Shown here one piece after another: positions 34,890-42,823 of a stretch of 42,823 bases of DNA. This DNA comes from JAEXNA01 sp050486105 (lineage in GTDB: Bacteria > Vulcanimicrobiota > Xenobia > Xenobiales > JADMJV01), in contig JBJHCR010000009.1 in NCBI GenBank assembly GCA_050486105.1, positions 1 through 42,823 on the forward strand, written 5' to 3'. The position numbers were made by a program, and so were the translations under genes. Position 1 is the stretch's first letter. Every line of letters starts with the position of its first letter. The notes under the pieces were generated by a model. That model saw only the letters and a list, made by a program, of their open reading frames with translations, had not been told where the DNA came from and did no database searches.

Positions 34890-34994
34890 AGCAGCAGTAT
34901 GCCAGGACACGCTTAAAGTGGCCTGAAAGTCAAACCCGAGGTTTGGCCAGGACTTTTCTGAAGGGGCCCAAACCTACACCAAAGGAGCGACCCT

Positions 34995-36266
34995 GTGAGC
35001 AAACAGTCCCTGGAGTCCTTTCTCGAATCCCTTGTCTCATCGAGCGAACCCTCCGCGGAGTTCACCTTGGATCCTCGGAGCGCTCTCGAGAAACTCAGCC
35101 AGTTCCAACTCCCTGAAGCCGGGTTATGGGTAGTGAAGATGGTCCAAGGGGCGGTGGCGGCCGACCTGTTCGGGGTGGAGTTTGCCTTCTCATCTTCGTC
35201 CATTGAGTGTCGCATGTATGGAGCTCAGGTACCCTCTGCCAAGGTTCTTTTCGAAGCCCTGGTCAACTCTAAAGCTCCTTCTCAGAGAGCTCAGCGCCAC
35301 TGGGTCACCGCCCTTCGAAGCATCTACGGGCAGGATTTCACTCGAATCACTTGGGTCTCTGAGAATCATGACCAAGCTGAGATCGTAACCATTGACAAGG
35401 ATCAGATCAAACTCACTGCCAGGCCGGTCCAAGACCTAGAGGTGGAGAGATTCTTCTTAAAGATCGAATACCCGAGCCGCTGGTTTCCCTGGTCTTCGGT
35501 GGGCGTCGATGAATACAAGCTGCTCTGCGACCGGTGTCCCTTCTGCCCCATCCCAGTCACCGCAGACAGTCGCCTGGTTTCCCAGCAACATCCAAGCAGA
35601 CTGACCCAAGGAGCGGTGGCCGCATTATGGATGGACGGCCCTCGAGACGGTGGCCCGTCTTTTCCTTTGACCATCGAAGAGGTCCCGAAAGGCCTCACTG
35701 CTCCCACACTCTTAGTCTCCAAGTGGGCGTCGGAAGACTTCGGCATTCATCCATGTTCTCTGCTGGTCTCCTTGAGCCCGAACGGAGCAAAACTCGAAGC
35801 TCCCAAGGTGTATTGGCTTCGCGACGGCGCGGTCCTGGGACCGCTCTACCTCACGACCCTTTTGGATGGCCTCAGCATGACGGTTATCTGCCCGGGCGAT
35901 CAGGCAGAAACCGACCTCAGCGAGTGGGCCCTGCGCGACCCCAGCACGGCTTTCCCGGCTGCTCAGGTGTTGGAATGCGTGCGGGCCATCAGAGATCTTC
36001 TCCGACCACGGGTGGCTAAACAGAAAACTTCGAGTTCGGGCTCAACCCTGGGAACAGGAGCTTGGATCACAGCCGAAACCTGCCTATATCTGGGTTGGGC
36101 CGGTCTCATCATTGGAGCGACCATTGCCGTCACTTCGATCTTGGTGGGGGCTGTTAGCAACTCGGAAGCTGGAGTCCCGCAAAAGTTCATGAATGCCATC
36201 GAAGAGTTCTGCTCTGCCGGCCCCCCCACCCTCGAATCACTTCCAAACCAACCCCCCCGGAGTTAG
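34995..36266 (+). CDS. membrane protein with degenerate GHKL-ATPase-like N-terminus (paralogue of 15439-16818)
   Basis: 423 aa from GTG 34995 with GGAG 8 nt upstream. It aligns with the gene at 15439 over its length: FTLDPRSALEKLSQFQLPE against FTIAGEAAIGKLASFQLPR, WVVKMVQGAV against WVLKLVQAAV, and CDRCPFCPIPVTADSR against SCEACPIPVTLDGR. The catalytic Asn and acid of the N-box are absent here too. A C-terminal hydrophobic stretch (about residues 355-390, CLYLGWAGLIIGATIAVTSI) should anchor it in the membrane. It is 36 residues shorter than its paralogue. Function unknown. Its last 4 bp overlap the convergent gene at 36263. Confidence 0.72.
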   Translation: MSKQSLESFLESLVSSSEPSAEFTLDPRSALEKLSQFQLPEAGLWVVKMVQGAVAADLFGVEFAFSSSSIECRMYGAQVPSAKVLFEALVNSKAPSQRAQRHWVTALRSIYGQDFTRITWVSENHDQAEIVTIDKDQIKLTARPVQDLEVERFFLKIEYPSRWFPWSSVGVDEYKLLCDRCPFCPIPVTADSRLVSQQHPSRLTQGAVAALWMDGPRDGGPSFPLTIEEVPKGLTAPTLLVSKWASEDFGIHPCSLLVSLSPNGAKLEAPKVYWLRDGAVLGPLYLTTLLDGLSMTVICPGDQAETDLSEWALRDPSTAFPAAQVLECVRAIRDLLRPRVAKQKTSSSGSTLGTGAWITAETCLYLGWAGLIIGATIAVTSILVGAVSNSEAGVPQKFMNAIEEFCSAGPPTLESLPNQPPRS

Positions 36267-36715
36267 TGCTTATTATAGAAGGGCTCGAGATCGATGTTTT
36301 CCACCCTTGAGCGATTGCGACACACCAACTTATGAACCTTAGGTACCAAATGAAGCCGCCATCTTGGCCGAGCTTCTTGGGACAGCGGCACCCACTGCAG
36401 CATGGGCACCACCAAGGAGAAGGGCACGCAGTAATAGCGGTACTTCTTTCCTCGGGGAATCATGAAGACAAAATTGGCCTTATCCTTGCCCTTGAATGCC
36501 GGGAGTTGGTCCAGAAAGATCTCTACCACCGGCTCCGGAACCGCTTTCAAAGTGAGAACAAAGTTCTCCCCCCTCAAGCCTGCCGCCACTTCTTTGGCCG
36601 GGGGCTCTTCCAGGGGGAAATCGTAATCCGGAGGCGTGGTTTCGGTCTCTTCCCGTAGAGGCTTTCCGCCTTTCCCTCCCATAAAGGGACTCCTGTTTGC
36701 TTTACTTCTGGCCAT
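36263..36715 (-). CDS. conserved-looking hypothetical protein
   Basis: 150 aa from ATG 36715; GAAGGGGCGG lies just upstream. The frame remains open for 66 more codons, but that extension shows no signal or domain. After a basic, disordered start (MARSKANRSPFMGGKGGKP) and a Pro/Glu-rich linker comes a compact domain of about 100 residues with many aromatic and basic residues (FVFMIPRGKKYRYYCVPFSL). No family recognised. Convergent with the GHKL-like gene (4-bp overlap) and divergent from the gene at 36908. Confidence 0.62.
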   Translation of the reverse strand: MARSKANRSPFMGGKGGKPLREETETTPPDYDFPLEEPPAKEVAAGLRGENFVLTLKAVPEPVVEIFLDQLPAFKGKDKANFVFMIPRGKKYRYYCVPFSLVVPMLQWVPLSQEARPRWRLHLVPKVHKLVCRNRSRVENIDLEPFYNKH

Positions 36716-36907
36716 AACCGCCCCTTCTCTGTTTTCAACACCGCTCGGACATTCGCCGACTGATTCTCTCGAACAGTCTTCCCGATCTTCAGGGTTGGCC
36801 CCTTTGAATCTGAGATCCCCCGTTGGCAATGTTTGGGCAATCCAGGAGAGGTAGCCTCTCATCATGACCTCAGAGCCAAGAAACGAGCACGAAAGGAGAC
36901 TCTCCGC

Positions 36908-37333
36908 ATGCAACTCTCAAACACAGAGACAGCTCTAGCAGGGGAACTCAAACACCAAGCCGATCTCTTCGTGCGGGCGTTTAAAGTCTTCGGAAACAGT
37001 AGGGCCGGTCAAGGTTCAAACGAGGTGAGTCTATCGAGTCTTGAAGTTCCCGGTTTGGATGGCCTGACTCTCAGTGGGCGGGCTCACTTCGACGACCAAG
37101 GCGAACTGCGGAGATTAGAGGTTCAGAAAGTCTACCGAAGAGAAATCACCGATCTGCTGGTGTCGGTCTCAGAGTACGACGGATTCACGGAAATCAAGGA
37201 AAAGAATCAAACCCAGCAAGGTGCTTACTCGGTCACCAAGCGAGGTCTCTACCGGCCTTCTGGCGAGGCTATCAACTACAGCGAAAACTGCTCTCCTGGG
37301 CGTGCCTTTATGCGCTTTCGGAAGGTGAATTAA
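36908..37333 (+). CDS. hypothetical protein, no family recognised
   Basis: 141 aa from ATG 36908, with GGAG about 10 nt upstream. A helical N-terminal 35 residues (ETALAGELKHQADLFVRAFK) precede a beta-rich domain with regular strands (LDGLTLSGRAHFDDQGEL, ITDLLVSVSEYDGFTEI) that looks like a small beta-barrel or sandwich. No signal peptide or membrane segment. It has the codon use of its neighbours. It ends 38 bp before the convergent GspE gene. Confidence 0.6.
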   Translation: MQLSNTETALAGELKHQADLFVRAFKVFGNSRAGQGSNEVSLSSLEVPGLDGLTLSGRAHFDDQGELRRLEVQKVYRREITDLLVSVSEYDGFTEIKEKNQTQQGAYSVTKRGLYRPSGEAINYSENCSPGRAFMRFRKVN

Positions 37334-37371
37334 AGTCCGACTTGACAGAGCACAAAGTTTGCAGCCTTGAG

Positions 37372-38568
37372 TTATACGTCATGGCCGTCTCGTGAGTCAT
37401 GAGCAAGGTTCGGAAGAAAACCCGGAATGACCCTCTGAAGCTCCTGCTGGTCGGTGAGAGCAGCCCTAAGGCGCAAATTTGCCGAATCAACCAGACTATT
37501 CAGGCCTTTGCCCCGCGACAACGCTCTAAGGTCTCGTAGGGAAGCTCGATCTAGGATCAACTGGGAAAAATCCTCGTCCACCGGAAGAATCTCTGCCACT
37601 ACCGAGCGGCCGGCATACCCGCTCCCCTCACACTCTTGGCAATCCATCCTCACTTCTCCACGGCATTCGACACAGAGCAGGCGCACTAGGCGTTGGGCCA
37701 AGACCCCAACCAAAGCCGCGCTCAACTGATAGGATTCAACTCCGAGTTCCAAGAGCCTGGGGACCACTCCGACGGTGTCTTTAGCGTGGACGGTGGAAAA
37801 GACCAGATGACCGGATAAGCCGGCCTGGACCACGGCTCGGGCGGTCTCAGAATCACGGATTTCTCCCACCAAGAGGACCTCGGGATCCTGGCGCAGGATA
37901 GAACGCAAGCCTTCCGCGAAAGTCATGCCCATTCCCTCGCAGATGGCGGTTTGGTGAAATTCCTGGACCACGAATTCTACAGGGTCTTCTAAGGTCACAA
38001 GGCTCAAGCGGGCGCGGGGATCCTGGCCGAGGCGCTCTCGATGAGTCGCATAAAGCCAACGCATCAAGGCCAAAAGAGTGGTGGTCTTGCCGCTTCCAGC
38101 CGGTCCTGTGGCCAAAATCAGCCCCTCGGGACGATCGGCTAAGGTCTTAAGTTTTGCCAATTCGTCGGGGAAAAATCCCAAATTCTCAAGATCCGGGGGC
38201 TCAGAACTTCGTGCCAGCAATCGAAATACAACCCTTTCCCCAAACACCGTGGGCGCGGTAGCCACCCGAACCTCGAGTCCTTCGACCTGCAGTGCTCCAT
38301 CCTGGGGTACCGATCGCTTATAGCTGGCCAGCTTCGCCATATTCTTCAGCCCGACGAGAAGTCGTTGATAGACTTTAGGGGCCAACTCTCCGTGAGCGCG
38401 AAGCACCCCGTCCCGACGCAGAGACACCTCCACTCGTCCTTCTCTGGGGCTGAGGTGCAAGTCGCTGGCCTGGAGCCGATCAGCCTCCAACAGGAGGTGG
38501 CTCACCACTGGACGAGCATCAAACTGGTCTATCGGCTGAGTCAGCCTGTCTAGAATCGAGAGGTCCAT
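37372..38568 (-). CDS. short GspE/PilB-type secretion ATPase
   Basis: 398 aa from ATG 38568 (TGATG overlap with the upstream gene). Core motifs are complete: Walker A GPAGSGKTTT at about residues 155-164, Asp-box LVTLEDPVE, Walker B VLLVGEIRD, His-box LVFSTVHAKD, and a four-Cys zinc motif (CVEC...CQEC). It is missing the N-terminal domains found in PilB and GspE (usual length 500-570), so the N1E-type domain that binds the inner-membrane partner is absent. The ATPase should still be active. It powers assembly of the pseudopilus or pilus formed by the operon's other products. Confidence 0.93.
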   Translation of the reverse strand: MDLSILDRLTQPIDQFDARPVVSHLLLEADRLQASDLHLSPREGRVEVSLRRDGVLRAHGELAPKVYQRLLVGLKNMAKLASYKRSVPQDGALQVEGLEVRVATAPTVFGERVVFRLLARSSEPPDLENLGFFPDELAKLKTLADRPEGLILATGPAGSGKTTTLLALMRWLYATHRERLGQDPRARLSLVTLEDPVEFVVQEFHQTAICEGMGMTFAEGLRSILRQDPEVLLVGEIRDSETARAVVQAGLSGHLVFSTVHAKDTVGVVPRLLELGVESYQLSAALVGVLAQRLVRLLCVECRGEVRMDCQECEGSGYAGRSVVAEILPVDEDFSQLILDRASLRDLRALSRGKGLNSLVDSANLRLRAALTDQQELQRVIPGFLPNLAHDSRDGHDV

Positions 38569-39551
38569 CAAGGATTTATGGCCTGAAAGCCTGAGTACAG
38601 AGTGGTCCAAAACGGCAAAAGGACCATCAAAGTCAAGAGCCCTATGAAAAGGAGCGCCACCGGTTCTAAGACTCTGATCAAAATCGTAGCTTGATGCCCC
38701 AGCCTGGTCTCTAGACGTTTCGCCGCAAGCTCAAGCTCCGGAACCAGGTTTTGGCGGGATTCCCCAGCCACTATCGCCCACCTGAGATGGGGCTCTATCC
38801 ACGATTTATGGCTGAGAACTTCAGATAGTTGCCCACCTTTGGCAACCTCCAAAGAAAGCAGTTGAACCTCAGCTCGAAAAGCTTTAGAGAGGGCGAGATC
38901 TCCGGCTTTATCGAGGGCCTCCGGCAACGGCACTCCGACTCTCAACAGGGCCGCCAGACCACGGGTCCAAAGCGCCTGCTCTGCCAAACCTGTTAGGGTC
39001 CGAAGCTTAGGCAATTTGAAGCTCATTCTTATGAGTCCATCCCCCCGGCAGAGCAACAATAATCCCATAGAAACAATCAAGATGGTGGCCCCTATGGCCG
39101 TGGCAAGGAAGCCGAACGTTCCGTCGGCTGAGCTACCGGTGGTGAGGGGAGGCATGACCTGGGGAACGATGACCAAGAGGAGAAATGCCAACTCTGCCAA
39201 GATGCAGACCAACACCACCCAGGGATACATCAAGGCTTGCTTGACTTGGCTTTTCAGACGCTCAGAATCCTCTAGCCAAACCGACAGAGTGGTGAGAACC
39301 GGTCCCATAGCGGCCGTGCTCTCAGCAGACTTCACCATCTCCACCATGGTTTCCGGAAAAAGCTGAGGATGCCGCTGCAGGGCCTGACCTAAGCTGTCCC
39401 CTTCACGCATTCTGGCTGCGAGGTCTTTCCAGACCTTGTCCTCGGTGCCTATTCTTGCCAGACCTTCGCCGAGTGGCAAATTCAAGCGCACCAGCATGGC
39501 CAGGGTCCTGACCGCGTGCAGGAGTTCTTTTGGTGCCAGGCTCCGCTTCAC
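38568..39551 (-). CDS. GspF/PilC inner-membrane platform protein, copy 3
   Basis: 327 aa from GTG 39551, which overlaps the previous stop (GTGA). Both T2SSF half-domains are seen: residues about 15-120 (LAMLVRLNLPLGEGL...YPWVVLVCILAELAFLLL) and about 195-325 (GLAALLRVGVPLPEALDKAG, ending in a third membrane helix). Three transmembrane helices in all. It forms the inner-membrane base on which the ATPase pushes pilin subunits. It lacks the longer N-terminal cytoplasmic segment of classical PilC (about 400 aa). Confidence 0.92.
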   Translation of the reverse strand: MKRSLAPKELLHAVRTLAMLVRLNLPLGEGLARIGTEDKVWKDLAARMREGDSLGQALQRHPQLFPETMVEMVKSAESTAAMGPVLTTLSVWLEDSERLKSQVKQALMYPWVVLVCILAELAFLLLVIVPQVMPPLTTGSSADGTFGFLATAIGATILIVSMGLLLLCRGDGLIRMSFKLPKLRTLTGLAEQALWTRGLAALLRVGVPLPEALDKAGDLALSKAFRAEVQLLSLEVAKGGQLSEVLSHKSWIEPHLRWAIVAGESRQNLVPELELAAKRLETRLGHQATILIRVLEPVALLFIGLLTLMVLLPFWTTLYSGFQAINP

Positions 39552-40561
39552 CCGAGTTCCGCCTGGAGTTCGGAAATAGGGAGAAAAAAAATCGCCACAA
39601 TCAGCAGGATGAGCAGACCAACGAACAAGACGCCCACGGGCTCCACCGACGCCAGTCCTTGAGAGCGGGTGGTGTCCACTTCTCGCTGCACGAGATCGGC
39701 GACTGAAGCAAGCTTGAGAGTTTCCTTCTCTTCTTGTTGCTGAACAAGCCAGACAGCCAGGGAAGGAAACCTAGGCCAACTTCTTAGTGCTTCGCCCAGG
39801 CTAGACCCTTCTCGCACTTGCCGAGCCATATCAGAAAAGCAACCCCGAAGGGGTTTCGAGCAGCTTTCAGCAGCCGTTTGCAAGGCTTCCTCTAGAGGGA
39901 GTCCTCCCTTCAGCAAATAGTCGGCCCAGCGCAGGAAAAGGACAGCCTGATTTGCCGCCAACCAAGACCCTAAGAAGGGTAGACGAAATTTGAACAAGCC
40001 AATCCTTGAAGACCCTAACATGATTTGAAAGAAGAATCCCAGGGCTATAAAAATGAGCAGCACCGAGAGTGGTTGCAGCAGAACGGACATCAACCCGAGC
40101 GCCTTCTCAGTGAGCCAAGGAAGTGGAGCCTCTAGGCTAGCATAGAGTGCGGTGAATTCTCGACCCAAGAAAAACAGGACAAATAGGGTGAGAGCGATCA
40201 GTAGGATTAAGAGAAAAACGGGATAGGCCGAGGCGAATCGAAAAGCTCTCTGGTGCTCTTCGGTCTTGTCCAGCAGGGTTGCCAGGTCTGCCAAGGCGAC
40301 CGGCAACTGAGCCCCTTCTTCAGCCAACCTCACTCCACTGACGAACTGAGCCGGAAATGGCCCCGGATCGGCAAGCAAAGCTTCCGTGAGAGTCGTTCCT
40401 TGGTTGATCTCGTCCACCAATCGCTCCAGACGCGACCGACAGCCACCGGTGCATGTCTGGGCCACCTTGGACAAAGCCTCTTCCAGGGTATACCCGAGCG
40501 CCAGCATTCCCGAAAGCTCGTGAGCAACTCGTCCCGCTTCTCCTGGCTGAATGCTACTCAA
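39548..40561 (-). CDS. GspF/PilC inner-membrane platform protein, copy 2
   Basis: 337 aa from TTG 40561, which overlaps the stop of copy 1 (TTGA). Again two T2SSF half-domains: LSGMLALGYTLEEALSKVA ... AYPVFLLILLIALTLFVLFFL, then LRWADYLLKGGLPLEEALQTA ... VEPVGVLFVGLLILLIVAIFF. Complete and without frameshift. Sequence identity with its two neighbours is low by eye, so the copies are old and probably not redundant. Possibly they form a hetero-oligomeric platform. Confidence 0.92.
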   Translation of the reverse strand: MSSIQPGEAGRVAHELSGMLALGYTLEEALSKVAQTCTGGCRSRLERLVDEINQGTTLTEALLADPGPFPAQFVSGVRLAEEGAQLPVALADLATLLDKTEEHQRAFRFASAYPVFLLILLIALTLFVLFFLGREFTALYASLEAPLPWLTEKALGLMSVLLQPLSVLLIFIALGFFFQIMLGSSRIGLFKFRLPFLGSWLAANQAVLFLRWADYLLKGGLPLEEALQTAAESCSKPLRGCFSDMARQVREGSSLGEALRSWPRFPSLAVWLVQQQEEKETLKLASVADLVQREVDTTRSQGLASVEPVGVLFVGLLILLIVAIFFLPISELQAELG

Positions 40562-41775
40562 ACCACGATTCCGTTCACCATGGCTTCAAGAATGTCCACA
40601 TAGGCGCGGAAGAAACCCACCGCCAAGACCCCACAGAAAATCCCCAGGGCGGCAAGGAAAATCGTATCGATCTTGATCTCCAGTTCATGCAACTGCCTTT
40701 GGTAGTCCAAGCGGAACGCCTCGGCGAGCTCCTCTAGGGCCTCGGGGAGATTCTCGAAGGCCTCCCCTTGCTCTATCAGCCAAATGGCACTCTTGTCAAA
40801 AAGCTTAGGGGAAGTACGAAGGACCTCTGAGAGTCCCGAGCCCGGCTTGATCTCGAAAGACTTTGCATAGCACTTGAGAGTTGCGGCCTCTCGAGCCTGG
40901 GCAAGAGCAGTGGCCAAGGGCAAGCCTTGCTTGAGGGTGATAGCCAAAACCTGGAAGGCCCGAGCCTGTTGCTCGCATTTATGGACTTGCCGAAAACCGG
41001 GCAACAGATAGGTCACCCTCTTGAGAACATTCTTGGTGGCCGGGAAAATGAGACTGAGCATCACCAACGAAGTGAAGACTCCAAGCAAGAAAAGCACGAA
41101 TCCTGAAAAGGACTGATCGTTCAATGAGTTGACAACAGAGGTGGTCCAATGTGGACTCACCCTATAGCCTTCCAACAACGCCGAGTAGGTCGGCATAATA
41201 TAGACCGAAAGAAAAGTGGCCATCCCGATCAAACTTGGAAAGACTAACCCGATTCTTACTAGACTTGAGACCGGAAGCTGAAAGCGGACCTCCTCGATGG
41301 CTGCAAGGGAATCCAAGGTCTCAGGAAGGTCACCACGGGCTTGTCCTTGCTCAGCGATCACACCCCAATGCTTTGGGAAAAGCTTAGACGATGAGAAGAT
41401 TTCTGGGAGGTCGGTGCCCCAGCTCGCCTTGGCTGCAGCCTGACTCAAGGCCACGGTGAATGGAGCGAACCGGTGCTCGAGGGTCCGTTTCCGGGACGCT
41501 GCGAGGGCCTCGAAGGCCTGGTCTAAAGGAATGTCGCAACGCAGGAGATCGGCCAACTCCCGCAACAGCAAGATGCGATCATCCTCCAGGCTTCTTGCTC
41601 GAAACCAATTGTACAGAGCCGAAGAAAAAACTAGACAACCAACTACAAAAGACAATATGTCCAGCAGGGGAGTTACTTCACCCACAATCTCGATCGAGAC
41701 AAATTTGAGAGCCCAAAGACCGAGCCATAAAACAAAGCAGAGCTGGCTGAAGCGGAGCAAGGAAAACGACCTCAA
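40558..41775 (-). CDS. GspF/PilC inner-membrane platform protein, copy 1
   Basis: 405 aa from TTG 41775, with GGGAGG about 7 nt upstream and TTGA overlap with the previous stop. It is the longest of the three GspF copies: two additional N-terminal hydrophobic segments (FSQLCFVLWLGLWALKFVSI and ILSFVVGCLVFSSAL) precede the two T2SSF domains (LLLRELADLLRCDIPLDQAF, and FQVLAITLKQGLPLATALAQ). Five membrane helices are expected. The extra segments suggest a role different from that of its neighbours. Confidence 0.91.
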   Translation of the reverse strand: MRSFSLLRFSQLCFVLWLGLWALKFVSIEIVGEVTPLLDILSFVVGCLVFSSALYNWFRARSLEDDRILLLRELADLLRCDIPLDQAFEALAASRKRTLEHRFAPFTVALSQAAAKASWGTDLPEIFSSSKLFPKHWGVIAEQGQARGDLPETLDSLAAIEEVRFQLPVSSLVRIGLVFPSLIGMATFLSVYIMPTYSALLEGYRVSPHWTTSVVNSLNDQSFSGFVLFLLGVFTSLVMLSLIFPATKNVLKRVTYLLPGFRQVHKCEQQARAFQVLAITLKQGLPLATALAQAREAATLKCYAKSFEIKPGSGLSEVLRTSPKLFDKSAIWLIEQGEAFENLPEALEELAEAFRLDYQRQLHELEIKIDTIFLAALGIFCGVLAVGFFRAYVDILEAMVNGIVV

Positions 41776-42119
41776 GGCCTCACCTCCCGCCGCATCTCAA
41801 ACTTGGCAGAGGCGGCCTGGCCCACTGAAATCACCGTCCAGGAATCTCCCATCCGCTGGACCTCGGCCCGAAACGTTCCCTGCTGGAATCGGGCATTCCA
41901 ACTCTGCCCAGACTCAGCTCTCCCTCTGAGTACCTCAGCCTCGGCGAAGTCCAGCCCGGATACTGCCAACCATCGAGCCGCTTCCTGATGTTTGCTGTGG
42001 GCGAGTCGCTGAAAAGCTTGATCGGCAACGGTCTGCATGGCAAAAAGGAGCACGGTCAAGGCCAAGACGATCGCCATGACTAGAGGAAGACTCAAACCAC
42101 GGACGGATATCGCTCTCAC
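41772..42119 (-). CDS. small PilX/GspK-like pseudopilin
   Basis: 115 aa from GTG 42119, overlapping the previous stop (GTGA) and preceded by GGGAGG at the right distance. The frame runs much farther upstream, but that part overlaps the prepilin gene and shows no domain. The N-terminus VRAISVRGLSLPLVMAIVLA is the basic leader plus hydrophobic helix of PilX/GspK-type proteins; there is no Glu at +5, as in GspK. The head is only 85 residues. Placement between a prepilin and GspF genes fits a minor tip pseudopilin. Confidence 0.74.
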   Translation of the reverse strand: MRAISVRGLSLPLVMAIVLALTVLLFAMQTVADQAFQRLAHSKHQEAARWLAVSGLDFAEAEVLRGRAESGQSWNARFQQGTFRAEVQRMGDSWTVISVGQAASAKFEMRREVRP

Positions 42120-42559
42120 GATTCCGCCTCCCTGAGGCAATATAAAGCCCGATAATTTTGACCCTCGGTGGCCGCGCTCAACTCCAGGCTCAAGAACAGG
42201 CGCCCATCTCGCCGAAAAAAGGCGGCCTTCTTCACATTGTGGAGCAAAATCCGCTCGCCCTGTCTGGTTCCGAGGTATAGCTTGTCCTCCCGCCAGAAGG
42301 CCCGACCATCGCTTCCCCAAGACATTCCTCGGTTGTCAGAATCCAATCTTGCCTCGGTGGACTCGCCCAAGGCCCTTTGCAGAGATGTCGTCGCCAGACC
42401 AGCGTCGCTTCGCAAGTCTGCGCGCTCCAGGACCGAAAAGTAGGCTCGTCTAAGACCATTGAACGTTTGCAATAGGGGCCCGGATACCACGAGGGTAATG
42501 ACCATGCACATGAGCACTTCCACCAAAGTGAACGCACGAAATCGAAGCTGCTGTCTCAA
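42116..42559 (-). CDS. prepilin-type protein with Ala instead of Gly at -1
   Basis: 147 aa from TTG 42559 (AAGGTG upstream; TTGA overlap with the preceding gene). The type III signal is RFRA-FTLVEVLMCMVITLVV: the basic leader, Phe +1 and Glu +5 are standard, but the residue before the cleavage site is Ala, not Gly. Some prepilin peptidases accept Ala with reduced efficiency. The head is about 115 residues and resembles minor pseudopilins of the GspI/GspJ type. Co-translated with the genes on both sides. Confidence 0.83.
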   Translation of the reverse strand: MRQQLRFRAFTLVEVLMCMVITLVVSGPLLQTFNGLRRAYFSVLERADLRSDAGLATTSLQRALGESTEARLDSDNRGMSWGSDGRAFWREDKLYLGTRQGERILLHNVKKAAFFRRDGRLFLSLELSAATEGQNYRALYCLREAES

Positions 42560-42823
42560 TGCTTCACCTTTACTAAAGGCAACGACATGCGCCAAGCCCC
42601 ACCATAATACTCTCCGACATTCAGGAGCTTGGTCTCTGTGGGAGTCAAAGTCGGGCGAAACTCCTGATCGAGAAACTGGCCGGACACCCGATTCCGGAGG
42701 CGTTCACCGGTGTAGTCGATCACCACCAACTGTCCTGGCTCCCCGTCCGAGACAGTCAGGGAACCTCGCTCTTTCTGGACTTGGAAATCCTTGGAGGGCT
42801 GCAGTGCTTCACCCCGGACCAAC
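42556..42823 (-). CDS. partial gene, probably a pseudopilin-operon member
   Basis: Only the last 88 codons lie inside the window; the 5' end is beyond the right edge. The visible part is a beta-rich soluble tail (RGSLTVSDGEPGQLVVIDYT, then LLNVGEYYGGAWRMSL) and could be the head of a GspH-like pseudopilin. Its stop overlaps the prepilin start (TTGA), so it belongs to the same operon. The family cannot be fixed from this fragment. Confidence 0.55.
   Translation of the reverse strand, partial: LVRGEALQPSKDFQVQKERGSLTVSDGEPGQLVVIDYTGERLRNRVSGQFLDQEFRPTLTPTETKLLNVGEYYGGAWRMSLPLVKVKH

Noticed and set aside
38568..41775. Three GspF genes as fragments of one frameshifted gene
   Set aside because: Each has both T2SSF half-domains and its own start coupled to the previous stop, so they are complete paralogues.

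Overview
The window (about 43 kb, moderately GC-rich, many GTG and TTG starts, dense gene packing) looks like ordinary chromosome of a free-living, probably diderm bacterium. It carries lipoprotein signal peptides, type IV pilus/type II secretion genes and many hydrolases. No rRNA, tRNA, ribosomal operon or other phylogenetic marker is present. The gene mix would suit one of the less-studied lineages (for example Eremiobacterota/Xenobia or Armatimonadota), but that is a guess. There is no phage, integrase, transposase or CRISPR array.

Left part (1-9.4 kb): a GH64-like beta-1,3-glucanase lipoprotein runs off the left edge. It is divergent from an MNT/HEPN toxin-antitoxin pair. A strongly structured, unidentified non-coding segment follows (about 2590-2800). 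Next come a secreted S9 prolyl-oligopeptidase-family peptidase, a divergent two-gene unit (L7/L12-like small membrane protein plus anchored methyltransferase), and a three-gene minor-pilin operon on the minus strand that includes a very large PilX-like protein.

Middle part (9.4-28.3 kb): an intergenic zone with two long inverted repeats; a minus-strand run of ABC exporter, AIM24-family protein and tandem universal stress protein; a leaderless subtilase; two GNAT acetyltransferases; a membrane protein with a degenerate GHKL-ATPase-like N-terminus; a 235-bp MITE-like element with long terminal inverted repeats; a DUF924 protein; a large Gln/Gly-rich coiled-coil protein; a lipoprotein; an NlpC/P60 hydrolase with a Met-rich N-terminus; a zinc metalloprotease with a His-rich insert; a sirtuin; an SRPBCC protein; and an M4-like metalloprotease with a His-rich tail, closed by a clear bidirectional terminator.

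Right part (28.3-42.8 kb): a lipoprotein esterase; a minus-strand cluster of MoxR AAA+ ATPase, CoxE-like VWA protein, stomatin/SPFH protein, small membrane protein and DUF1152 protein; an alpha/beta hydrolase; a second GHKL-like membrane protein paralogous to the one at 15.4 kb; two unknown genes; and a tightly coupled secretion/pilus operon. That operon holds an edge-truncated gene, a pseudopilin, a PilX/GspK-like protein, three consecutive GspF/PilC paralogues and a short GspE/PilB ATPase. Successive genes overlap by 4 nt (TTGA or GTGA) at five junctions and by 1 nt (TGATG) at the last.

The genes that look most worth following are the two GHKL-like paralogues, the triple-GspF operon, the structured RNA candidate, and the set of proteases without recognisable signal peptides that carry His-rich segments.
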